Part shown: one piece after another, positions 28,150 to 36,680 of the stretch
How the letters are laid out: every line of letters begins with the position of its first letter
How positions within the stretch are numbered: position 1 is the stretch's first letter
Origin: Paraglaciecola sp. MB-3u-78
GTDB lineage: Bacteria > Pseudomonadota > Gammaproteobacteria > Enterobacterales > Alteromonadaceae
NCBI RefSeq assembly: GCF_002835935.1
Contig: NZ_PJCF01000004.1
Span: 434,001 to 498,000 of the forward strand
DNA: 64,000 nucleotides
Reading direction: 5' to 3'
Position numbers and translations under genes: made by a program
Notes under the pieces: model-generated
The model's database searches: none
Told to the model about the DNA's origin: nothing
What the model saw: the letters and a program-made list of their open reading frames with translations, nothing else

Positions 28150-29099
28150 TAGGCGAAGTTAAAAAATTACTGATTATCCCTCACATTAAAGTGCATAACG
28201 CTAACGCACTATCAAGCCCGTTCACCATAGGTTTTCCAGCAATGACAGCTTGGTTAGGTGCGGTGCATGCTCTGCAACGTAAGTTAAACGCGCAAGATAT
28301 CTCAGTTGTTTTTTCAGCCACAGGCGTGGTGAGCCATGATATGGATTTGCAAACCTACAAAGGTGACAACGACTTTGTGCGTTCGATTGTGGGCACAGGT
28401 AATCCCTTGGACAAAACTGGTTCGAGATCAGCATTCATCGAAGAAGCGCGTTGTCACCTTGATGTGAGTTTGGTTATTCAATTCGACAACATCACTATTG
28501 ATGAACGTGAACAGATGTTAACTGCCATCAGTCATTTACTTCATGCCAGCATGAAAATCGCAGGGGGGGATATTAAGGCCTTTCAAGCCCCATTTTGTAT
28601 CAATTGTAAAGAAGGTGATGATCAAGATTTACGTAAAGTACAACGGATTTTAATGCCTGGCTATGCGCTAATTGAGCGCCGAGATCTGATGCTAGACGCA
28701 ATGTCTAATGGCTCAGACGCCCTAGACTCATTGATTGATTATCTTGCCATTCATCATAAGTGTGAAACAGATGATGACGGCAATGTAACGTGGAGCAGTT
28801 ATCGCAAAACACTGCACAATAAACCCGCGGGATGGATAGTACCAATCGCCACCGGATTTCATGGCATCAGTGAATTGGGTGATGCTAAAAACCAGCGGGA
28901 TCCAGTCACGCCTCATCGCTTTGCAGAAAGCATCATCACCTTAGGTGAATTTAAAATGCCTCACCGGATTAGATTTATCGAAGACATATTGTGGCGTTAT
29001 CACAGTGAGGGCGATCTGTACCTTTGCCAACAAAATAAACACGCAACTTCAAAGAATGAACTTGATTCAGAGTCAAGTGCAATCGAATCTGAATTTTAA
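28146..29099 (+). CDS. csy2: Type I-F Cascade subunit Csy2 (Cas5f)
   Basis: 317 residues. The N-terminal RAMP segment 'LLIIPHIKVHNANALSSPFT' and 'IGFPAMTAWLGAVHALQRKL' are hallmark Csy2 features. Later 'PTIAT'-like 'GWIVPIATGFHGISELG' and 'FAESIITLGEFKMPHRI' complete the family pattern. It binds the 5-prime handle of the crRNA together with Csy1. Translation is coupled to csy1 by a 4-base overlap. Confidence 0.93.
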   Translation: MIGEVKKLLIIPHIKVHNANALSSPFTIGFPAMTAWLGAVHALQRKLNAQDISVVFSATGVVSHDMDLQTYKGDNDFVRSIVGTGNPLDKTGSRSAFIEEARCHLDVSLVIQFDNITIDEREQMLTAISHLLHASMKIAGGDIKAFQAPFCINCKEGDDQDLRKVQRILMPGYALIERRDLMLDAMSNGSDALDSLIDYLAIHHKCETDDDGNVTWSSYRKTLHNKPAGWIVPIATGFHGISELGDAKNQRDPVTPHRFAESIITLGEFKMPHRIRFIEDILWRYHSEGDLYLCQQNKHATSKNELDSESSAIESEF

Positions 29100-29136
29100 T
29101 TCAATCAACATTCAACACAAGTAAAGGATATTTAAC

Positions 29137-30162
29137 ATGGCTAAGAAAGACAACATTGCATCGGTATTGGCATTTGAAAAAAAACTAGTAACCAGTGACG
29201 GTTATATGTATGGCACAACGTGGGATAAGCGTAGTCAAGTAACGCCCCTTGCTTTAATAGAAAAATCGGTTCGAGGAACTATATCAAATCGCTTGAAGCC
29301 AGCTATTAAAAGTGACCCAGCAAAGCTTAATGCGGAAGTTGAAAAAGCAAACTTACAACGTGTTGATGCTTGTGCATTGGCACCAGACCAAGACACCTTA
29401 AATCTACAATTTACCATAAAAGTTTTAGGTGGCATTACTAAGCCATCAGCTTGTAACAATGCATTGTTTAAACAAAGTTATAGTGCAGCTGCCGGTGGGT
29501 ATATTACCAGTCAGGCATTTACTGAGCTGGCACGGCGTTATGCAAGCAATATCGCCAATGCGCGTTTTTTATGGCGTAACCGTGTAGGTGCTGCGAATAT
29601 TGAAGTACAAGTAAATGCAAAAAACAGCACGGTAAATGAGACGTGGCTTTTTGATGCAACACAATTTAATACCCGTAATTTTGATTTTAATGATGATGGT
29701 ATCAACCAATTAGCTGGGCATATAGCCACTGCTCTTGCCAGTGAAGATAACTTTTTATTGTTGGATATAAGTTGTTTTGTGCAAGTGGGTAAAGCGCAGG
29801 AAGTGTATCCCAGTGAAGAATTAGTACTGGATAAAGGAAAGGGCGAGAAAAGTAAAATTCTTTATGATGTTAATGGGATTGCAGCCATGCATTCGCAAAA
29901 AATTGGTAATGCCTTGCGAACTATCGACACCTGGTATCCTGAATTTTCTGATCCTGAAACTAGCGCGGGTCCGATTGCCATCGAACCTTACGGCGCAGTA
30001 ACCAACTTGGGTAAAGCTTATCGAACGCCTGCTGCGAAACAGGATTTTTATACTTTTTTTGATGTTTGGGCTCGCGGTGAAAAACTATCGCGTGTAGAAG
30101 ATGAGCATTATGTGATGGCTACGTTAGTTCGTGGTGGCGTGTTTGGCGAAAGCGATAAATAA
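29137..30162 (+). CDS. csy3: Type I-F Cascade backbone subunit Csy3 (Cas7f)
   Basis: 341 residues, normal length. The product starts 'MAKKDNIASVLAFEKKLVTS' and contains 'FLLLDISCFVQVGKAQEVYPS' and the C-terminal 'GAVTNLGKAYRTP' block, all typical of Csy3. Six copies line the crRNA spacer in Cascade. A 37-bp gap with AAAGGA separates it from csy2. Confidence 0.94.
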   Translation: MAKKDNIASVLAFEKKLVTSDGYMYGTTWDKRSQVTPLALIEKSVRGTISNRLKPAIKSDPAKLNAEVEKANLQRVDACALAPDQDTLNLQFTIKVLGGITKPSACNNALFKQSYSAAAGGYITSQAFTELARRYASNIANARFLWRNRVGAANIEVQVNAKNSTVNETWLFDATQFNTRNFDFNDDGINQLAGHIATALASEDNFLLLDISCFVQVGKAQEVYPSEELVLDKGKGEKSKILYDVNGIAAMHSQKIGNALRTIDTWYPEFSDPETSAGPIAIEPYGAVTNLGKAYRTPAAKQDFYTFFDVWARGEKLSRVEDEHYVMATLVRGGVFGESDK

Positions 30163-30171
30163 GGGGATGAT

Positions 30172-30774
30172 ATGAAATATTATCTCGACATAACCTTACT
30201 ACCAGACGCAGAAGCCAACCTTGGTTTCCTCTGGCAAAAGGTATTTCAGCAAGTACATATTGCGCTGGTGGATAACAAAGTAGGTGACAACGAATCAGCG
30301 GTTGCCCTCTCTGTTGTGGGCTATGGCGATAAAGCCTTTCCCTTAGGCAACAAACTGCGCTTGTTGGCGGCCAGTGAAGATATATTGCAGAAATTGGATA
30401 TGCAACGTTGGCTCAATAGGCTAAGTGATTACTGTCATCTGTCATCGATTAAACCGGTGCCTGCTGAGGTCAAGCAATATGCTCGGTTTAATCGTAAAAA
30501 TGTGAAATCTATTGAGAAAAAAGCGCAACGCCGCGCCGTACACTTAGCTAAATCCTACAATGAAGTTTTGGCTTATCTGATTGAAGAGGGTAAATCTAAA
30601 GAGTGTAAATTGCCCTTTATCAACGTAGAAAGTCAAGAGTCTAAAAAGCAATCAGGGCAGGGCGTGTCCTGTCAGTTTTTACTCTTCATCGAAAAAACTC
30701 TTTTTGATGAAGCCGTGAACGGTAAGTTTGATTGTTATGGTCTATCTAAAACTGCCACCGTACCTTGGTTTTAG
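30172..30774 (+). CDS. csy4: CRISPR RNA endonuclease Csy4 (Cas6f)
   Basis: 200 residues. The catalytic His is at position 29 ('FQQVHIAL'), the same position as in the Pseudomonas enzyme. The basic helix 'RFNRKNVKSIEKKAQRRA' around residue 105-125 is the arginine-rich helix that holds the repeat hairpin, and 'FDCYGLSKTATVPWF' is the typical C-terminus. It cuts the pre-crRNA at the base of the repeat stem (CTGCC/GGCAG) and stays bound. Last cas gene; a terminator follows at 30809. Confidence 0.95.
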   Translation: MKYYLDITLLPDAEANLGFLWQKVFQQVHIALVDNKVGDNESAVALSVVGYGDKAFPLGNKLRLLAASEDILQKLDMQRWLNRLSDYCHLSSIKPVPAEVKQYARFNRKNVKSIEKKAQRRAVHLAKSYNEVLAYLIEEGKSKECKLPFINVESQESKKQSGQGVSCQFLLFIEKTLFDEAVNGKFDCYGLSKTATVPWF

Positions 30775-30808
30775 TGCCAGAACACTAGCTGTTAGTTGAT
30801 GCTTTAAA

Positions 30809-30840
30809 AATAACCCGCCGTATATGGCGGGTTATTTTTT
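30809..30840 (+). terminator. Rho-independent terminator after the cas operon
   Basis: An 11-bp perfect stem AATAACCCGCC / GGCGGGTTATT (30809-30819, 30826-30836) with a 6-nt loop ends in a run of T. It separates cas operon transcription from the CRISPR leader. Confidence 0.88.
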
Positions 30841-30841
30841 C

Positions 30842-30963
30842 TATGGGTTCAACTTACCCAATTGACCAATAAAAATCGCTCTTTAACAATAAGCAATAAA
30901 ATCATATAGTTATCACAAGCCGAAAAAACATTGGTAAAAATGCCCATTTACCTCTATCTGCTT
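30842..30963 (+). promoter_or_regulatory. CRISPR leader, upstream part (split by a group II intron)
   Basis: AT-rich DNA between the cas terminator and the intron. Together with 32886-32915 it would make an uninterrupted leader of about 150 bp directly before the first repeat, the usual position in I-F loci. A hairpin GGTAAA/TTTACC lies at 30933-30952, 11 bases before the intron boundary. The array promoter is probably here, so the array is now transcribed through the intron. Confidence 0.7.
30900..30912 (+). promoter_or_regulatory. IHF-like site in the CRISPR leader
   Basis: AATCATATAGTTA differs from the IHF consensus WATCAANNNNTTR at one defined position. IHF bends I-F leaders to guide Cas1-Cas2-3 to the first repeat. 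Without the intron the site would be about 80 bp from the first repeat; now it is about 2 kb away. Confidence 0.4.
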
Positions 30964-32885
30964 GTGTACGCCCAGCATGGGCACGAACTAATGAGGTGAA
31001 AGTCCTCTGTAGGAAGATCACCGTTTATATAACTTACCGTTATTAAACGTTAACTACTAGCGAATGGCAAGGGCTTAGCCGCGAGGCTTGGTCTGGAGGA
31101 AGCCGGACGCAAATTTGCGAGCTGATGAACAAGAACATCATATGAGGCGTAGGCTAGAGGTGAGTTGGCACAAGACGACGAAACCACGTGATCTAATGGC
31201 CACCGTAAATGATGCAGCAGTGCAAAGAAAGTTCATGCTTTTATCTGGGGAGATCTGCTTAACAAGCGATCGGTAACTAACCAGTGAGGCTCTGGTATAC
31301 AAGTGCCTTGGCTTTTCAGTGTCATCGACTGGAAAGAGCAAATAGATGAAAACCGATAGCGCATAACGGTGTAAGCCGTCATGTGATTAAGCAGAAGTCA
31401 GCAGACGACATATTAGCCAAATGCCCATCGTAATGGTTGGGACACGGTGAAGGTCCGAACATTTAGAACAAAGGAGGAGCCTTGTCAGACTTGAATACAC
31501 GAATGCCGTCCGGTAGTGACGTGACTCAGCGTACCGACAAGCAGCCAGCCTTTAGTGCAGATCTACTTGGGCTTATTCTTCGTCCAGCCAATATCTTGGC
31601 TGCATGGAAACGAGTTCGAGCCAACAAAGGGGCCGCTGGCATTGATGGGATGTCCATTGATGACTTCCCCGCTTGGGCAAAGGATGGAAACTGGAAACGT
31701 ATTATGTCTGAGCTTTGCTCAGGTCAATACCAACCTTCACCCGTTCGGCGTGTGGAAATAGATAAACCAGATGGCGGTAAACGTCAGCTAGGTATCCCGA
31801 CCATCGTTGACCGAGTGATCCAACAAGCCATTGCTCAAGTCCTTACGCCTATTTTCGACCCGACCTTCTCAGACAACAGTTTTGGGTTCAGGCCAAATCG
31901 AAATGGGCAACAAGCGGTGAAACAGGTACAAAGCATCATTAAAACGGGTCGCCGTTTTACAGTCGATGTTGATCTGTCTAAGTTCTTTGACCGCGTTAAT
32001 CATGATTTACTTATGACGCTCCTTGGCTACAAAGTGAAGGACAAACGTCTACTTAAATTGATTAAACGTTATCTGCGAGCTGGGGTTATCGATAACCAGC
32101 TTTACGTGGAGAGCCGAGAAGGAGTACCACAAGGCGGGCCGTTGTCACCCTTGCTGTCCAACATCATGCTCGACCCTCTGGACAAAGAGCTTGAGAAACG
32201 AGGCCATCAGTTTGCCCGATACGCGGACGACTTTACCATTTTGGTAAAGACGCCGCGTTCGGGCAAGCGTGTGCTGAGTAGTATCAGCAGGTTCCTGTGT
32301 CACCGTTTGAAACTGGTCGTTAATACGACCAAAAGCCACGTCGTTAAAACCAGTGAAAGCAAATTCCTTGGATTCACATTCAACAGAGGACGCATTCAAT
32401 GGCATCCGAAGACTTTGCTGAAGTTTAAACAGCAAGTTCGGCGGTTAACGAACCGTAACTGGGGCGTGTCTATGCATTATCAACTCTTTAAAATCAGTCA
32501 ATATTTACGAGGCTGGATAAACTACTTTGGTATCGCTAATAGCTATCAACGATGTGTAGACTTAGATCATTGGATCAGGCGCAGAGTGAGAATGGCGTAT
32601 TGGCGGCAGTGGCGAAGACCACGTACCAAAGTCAGAAGTTTAATGAGATTAGGTGTGCATGTACAAGCTGCGGTTGCGTGTGGCATTACCAGTAAAGGGC
32701 CATGGCGTAGTGCGAAAACTCCGGGGATCAATCAAGCCTTATCGCTTGATTACTTAAAATCCGAAGGGCTTTATTCGTTACGTGATGGTTGGATTGCGCT
32801 TCACTATCCTAAATGAAACGCCCTGTGCGGAGCCGCATGCAGGGTGTTGTGGGGGCTGAGGGTTAGAGACCCTTGGCTACCCGAT
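30964..32885 (+). mobile_element. Group II intron (class C-like), about 1.9 kb, inserted in the CRISPR leader
   Basis: The 5-prime end GTGTACGCCCAGCATGGG resembles bacterial group II intron starts. The 3-prime end carries a domain V-like hairpin (CCCTGTGCGG ... GCATGCAGGG around 32820-32845) and a domain VI-like stem ending in CCCGAT at 32885. It encodes one reverse transcriptase/maturase without an endonuclease domain, as in class C introns. A stem-loop followed by 11 bases precedes the junction, fitting class C preference for hairpins. Boundaries are by motif and may shift a few bases. Confidence 0.82.
31482..32816 (+). CDS. ltrA: Group II intron reverse transcriptase/maturase
   Basis: 444 residues from a TTG start, preceded by AAAGGAGGAG. 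Reverse-transcriptase blocks are intact: 'RANKGAAGIDGMS', 'RQLGIPTIVDRVIQQAI', 'NSFGFRPNRNGQQAV', 'VDVDLSKFFDRVNHD', 'GVPQGGPLSPLLSNIMLD' and catalytic 'FARYADDF'. The maturase domain X follows ('LRGWINYFGIANSYQ', 'WRQWRRPRTKVRSLMRLGV'). There is no HNH endonuclease domain. It helps the intron splice and copies it into DNA targets. It is not an RT-Cas1 fusion and there is no sign that it serves spacer acquisition. Confidence 0.93.
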   Translation: MSDLNTRMPSGSDVTQRTDKQPAFSADLLGLILRPANILAAWKRVRANKGAAGIDGMSIDDFPAWAKDGNWKRIMSELCSGQYQPSPVRRVEIDKPDGGKRQLGIPTIVDRVIQQAIAQVLTPIFDPTFSDNSFGFRPNRNGQQAVKQVQSIIKTGRRFTVDVDLSKFFDRVNHDLLMTLLGYKVKDKRLLKLIKRYLRAGVIDNQLYVESREGVPQGGPLSPLLSNIMLDPLDKELEKRGHQFARYADDFTILVKTPRSGKRVLSSISRFLCHRLKLVVNTTKSHVVKTSESKFLGFTFNRGRIQWHPKTLLKFKQQVRRLTNRNWGVSMHYQLFKISQYLRGWINYFGIANSYQRCVDLDHWIRRRVRMAYWRQWRRPRTKVRSLMRLGVHVQAAVACGITSKGPWRSAKTPGINQALSLDYLKSEGLYSLRDGWIALHYPK

Positions 32886-32915
32886 TGTAACTTATTTTTT
32901 TACAGTTATTCTATT
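32886..32915 (+). promoter_or_regulatory. CRISPR leader, repeat-proximal 30 bp
   Basis: Thirty AT-rich bases remain between the intron end and the first repeat. Repeat-proximal leader bases are the ones contacted by the integrase, so this remnant may or may not suffice for new spacer integration. Confidence 0.6.
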
Positions 32916-35744
32916 GTTCACTGCCGCACAGGCAGCTTAGAAATACAGTTAAGATTAATTAGTAAAAAGCTAGCAGTTCACTGCCGCACAGGCAGCTTAG
33001 AAACTACTATTTATGGAAGCTTTAAAGGTGATTTAGTTCACTGCCGCACAGGCAGCTTAGAAAATTAGGTGCATTAATTCCAAAGCCTGATTAACGTTCA
33101 CTGCCGCACAGGCAGCTTAGAAATGCTTATAATACTCAATTGTCATAACTTACTCGTTCACTGCCGCACAGGCAGCTTAGAAATTATACGATTGATTTAT
33201 TCGGGGGTCTGTAATGTTCACTGCCGCACAGGCAGCTTAGAAACAAAAGTATCAAATATTACCGCGCAAATACTTGTTCACTGCCGCACAGGCAGCTTAG
33301 AAACATTTAAGCTTACATCTAAAGACAGGAAGTTTGTTCACTGCCGCACAGGCAGCTTAGAAAACTACCAAGTAAGCGCGGATTACAATAGTAAAGTTCA
33401 CTGCCGCACAGGCAGCTTAGAAAAGCAAATGATATGCCCGCCAGCAAAAAGAAAAGTTCACTGCCGCACAGGCAGCTTAGAAAAACACAAGTCATAGTGT
33501 TGTTTCATTGATGTAGTTCACTGCCGCACAGGCAGCTTAGAAAAGCAAATGATATGCCCGCCAGCAAAAAGAAAAGTTCACTGCCGCACAGGCAGCTTAG
33601 AAAGCTTGTATTGAACGCCACAAACTCCGCAACAAGTTCACTGCCGCACAGGCAGCTTAGAAAATCATCATTGTATCCATGACATGCTATGCCGCGTTCA
33701 CTGCCGCACAGGCAGCTTAGAAATTGTCCGTCCATCAGTGTCACGCTGTCGCCATGTTCACTGCCGCACAGGCAGCTTAGAAAAAAGGCTGGCGACATTA
33801 ATCTATAGTTTAGATGTTCACTGCCGCACAGGCAGCTTAGAAAAGGTTAGCCCGTGAATGTGCCGATACAGTAATGTTCACTGCCGCACAGGCAGCTTAG
33901 AAATGTAGGCATCATTTGTGCTGTATAGGATTCGTGTTCACTGCCGCACAGGCAGCTTAGAAATGTCACCTGACACGCTTGCATCTTCCATTCTTGTTCA
34001 CTGCCGCACAGGCAGCTTAGAAAGAATGGCGCTTACAATATTGATGTTGTTTACGGTTCACTGCCGCACAGGCAGCTTAGAAATACAAAGAATTTGCGCG
34101 TTTGCATATTGAAAAGTTCACTGCCGCACAGGCAGCTTAGAAATACAAAGAATTTGCAAGGGCGCACATTGAAAAGTTCACTGCCGCACAGGCAGCTTAG
34201 AAAAAGCATGATTAAGGGCCAAGGTTCGCACAATCGTTCACTGCCGCACAGGCAGCTTAGAAATTTAATTACTGGGCTTGGTTTGAGTACGCTGTGTTCA
34301 CTGCCGCACAGGCAGCTTAGAAATGATGAGAGTCTTTCACATATTTCATCTGCAAGTTCACTGCCGCACAGGCAGCTTAGAAAGTCCAGCCGTTGCCTAA
34401 CATTTTATATTGTTGGTTCACTGCCGCACAGGCAGCTTAGAAAAGAAACACACAAAAACAAGTCTAAAAGTAAAGGTTCACTGCCGCACAGGCAGCTTAG
34501 AAATCTATAGTGATAACTCCCTCTATAGTGATAACGTTCACTGCCGCACAGGCAGCTTAGAAATGATTTGATTGCAGCAGCAACGCATGTGTTGCGTTCA
34601 CTGCCGCACAGGCAGCTTAGAAAAACGCCGACCTGAGGCTGCGCACCGATAGCCAGTTCACTGCCGCACAGGCAGCTTAGAAAGGCCCACTCACTCAGTT
34701 TTACGCCTGATTTGAGTTCACTGCCGCACAGGCAGCTTAGAAAATATATCGCTTGGTTACTTGCTTATGATTAGCGTTCACTGCCGCACAGGCAGCTTAG
34801 AAAAAGTATGATCAGCTCAATACAAGAGAGGTATCGTTCACTGCCGCACAGGCAGCTTAGAAAAATAATAAAATTATTAATAAACATATACACTAGTTCA
34901 CTGCCGCACAGGCAGCTTAGAAAAGCAACTATCTAACCAGCAACTATCTAACCATGTTCACTGCCGCACAGGCAGCTTAGAAAACGATTCAATGACCTTG
35001 GTGCGCCTAACGGTAGTTCACTGCCGCACAGGCAGCTTAGAAAATTTAAGTAAATAGTGCCCACCGCGCCTAAGCGTTCACTGCCGCACAGGCAGCTTAG
35101 AAAAAGCCAAGAACGACTCCGAAATTGGTGGTGATGTTCACTGCCGCACAGGCAGCTTAGAAAGTTTGACCCTGACGCTGGACTAACGGTACTAAGTTCA
35201 CTGCCGCACAGGCAGCTTAGAAACATAGCAATAATGGCCGTGAACGGCAGAGTAAGTTCACTGCCGCACAGGCAGCTTAGAAATCAACCTAACCGTTGGG
35301 GCTTTTTAATGTGTGGTTCACTGCCGCACAGGCAGCTTAGAAAGCGAATAGTAGCCTCACCAACTGCCAAAGCCTGTTCACTGCCGCACAGGCAGCTTAG
35401 AAATGTTGATGTATCGAGTGATGTATCTGACGGCTGTTCACTGCCGCACAGGCAGCTTAGAAAACCAGTGCAGGGCATTATTTGCATTGATGAAAGTTCA
35501 CTGCCGCACAGGCAGCTTAGAAAGTCAGGGTCGCGCAGTATAGTTGAAAATTCTTGTTCACTGCCGCACAGGCAGCTTAGAAAGAATGGCAAATCTAATG
35601 TTCAAGATGCCGTAGGTTCACTGCCGCACAGGCAGCTTAGAAAAGCATGTCAACATCTGAATTAAATTTAGAATCGTTCACTGCCGCACAGGCAGCTTAG
35701 AAACTACAATAATATCCATCAATAATTCTCCAATTGTTCACTGC
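32916..35744 (+). CRISPR. Type I-F CRISPR array: 47 identical 28-bp repeats, 47 spacers of 32 bp, plus a 9-bp truncated last repeat
   Basis: Repeat GTTCACTGCC...CAGCTTAGAAA (28 bp) with the I-F hairpin CTGCC/GGCAG recurs exactly every 60 bp from 32916 to 35676. All copies read the same by eye. The orientation and leader place transcription left to right. A 48th repeat at 35736 stops after GTTCACTGC, where RAYT-associated sequence begins. Spacers 9 (33424) and 11 (33544) are identical; 20 (34084) and 21 (34144) are homologous variants; 27 (34504) and 34 (34924) are internally repeated. Confidence 0.98.
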
Positions 35745-36020
35745 AGACCCAATTTACAGGGACACCCATTGCAGACCCAATTTACAGGGACACCCATTAT
35801 AAATCAATTTACAGGAATTTACAGGGACACCCATTATAAATTGACTGCAGACCCAATTTACAGGGACACCCATTATAAATCAATTTACAGGAATTTACAG
35901 GGACACCCATTATAAATTGACTATTTACCCATTATCAATTTACAGGGACACCCATTATAAATTGACTATTTAATAACCTGTTCTATATTTTAAGATACGG
36001 ATTGTTAACTAAGTGGGTAC
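35745..36020. repeat. RAYT-associated short repeats abutting the CRISPR array, including a 76-bp tandem pair
   Basis: The phrase AATTTACAGGGACACCCATT occurs six times here and again at about 36571. Two tandem 76-bp units, each starting GCAGACCC, lie at 35771-35846 and 35847-35922. TCAATTTA...TAAATTGA and GGG...CCC parts are self-complementary, so single copies can fold as REP-like hairpins. They are the likely substrate of the adjacent transposase. Confidence 0.75.
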
Positions 36021-36023
36021 CCC

Positions 36024-36617
36024 ATGACCCAAAAACGAGAGAGTTTGGTGTGTTTGTCGGATACACCTTATTACCACTGCGTATCCCGTTGTGTGCGTCG
36101 GTCATTCTTGTGTGGTGTGGACAGTTATTCTGGTCAAAGCTTTGAGCATAGGCGGGCATGGGTAGAAGAGCGTCTGTTGTACTTGTCATCAGTGTATGCA
36201 ATTGATATATGCGCTTATGCCGTGATGAGTAATCATGTACATGTGGTCGTACATGTTGACGTAGATAAAGCACAAGGGTGGAGTGATAAACAAGTCATTA
36301 GCCTGTGGCATACTTTATACAAAGGCACCTTGATTACGCAAAAGCGTATGCGAGATGAGACCCTTAGTCCGGGTGAGGAAGTGACGTTACAAGATACAAT
36401 CAAAGCGTACCGAAGTCGTTTACATGACATCAGCTGGTTTATGCGCAACCTCAATGAATTTATTGCCCGCGAAGCCAACAAAGAAGATGGCTGTACGGGT
36501 AGATTTTGGGAGGGGCGTTTTAAATCTCAGGCCTTGTTAGACGAAAGTGCGGTGTTAGCGTGTATTAAATCAATTTACAGGGACACCCATTATAAATTGA
36601 CTATTTACCCATTATAA
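36024..36617 (+). pseudogene. Truncated copy of a RAYT (IS200-like Y1) transposase gene
   Basis: The first about 180 codons are the same as those of the full gene 657 bp downstream. Identity then ends at 36564, where repeat DNA takes over and adds an unrelated tail ('IKSIYRDTHYKL'). The HUH motif 'SNHVHVVVHV' is kept but the 'AYVDLNPIRAKM' block, conserved in RAYTs, is lost. The duplicated block spans about 35961-36564 and 36618-37221. Confidence 0.85.
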
Positions 36618-36680
36618 ATTGACTATTTAATAACCTGTTCTATATTTTAAGATACGGATTGTTAACTAAGTGGGTACCCC

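Noticed and set aside
31482-32816. Reverse transcriptase near cas genes as an RNA-spacer acquisition factor
   Set aside because: It has maturase domain X and lies within a complete group II intron, is not fused to Cas1, and RT-linked acquisition is known mainly from type III systems.
32844-35665. Several open frames across the CRISPR array with repeated peptides such as VHCRTGSLE, SLPHRQLR and FLSCLCGSE
   Set aside because: They arise because the 60-bp repeat-spacer unit is a multiple of three; they follow the array period and are not genes.
32916-35744. Self-targeting spacers against this window
   Set aside because: I saw no obvious spacer match to the flanking genes, but an exact search of all 47 spacers on both strands was not possible by eye.
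35745-36020. A second, degenerate CRISPR array
   Set aside because: The units are adjacent or overlapping, of 76 bp and shorter, with no spacer-like unique DNA, and the same phrase recurs at the RAYT gene.
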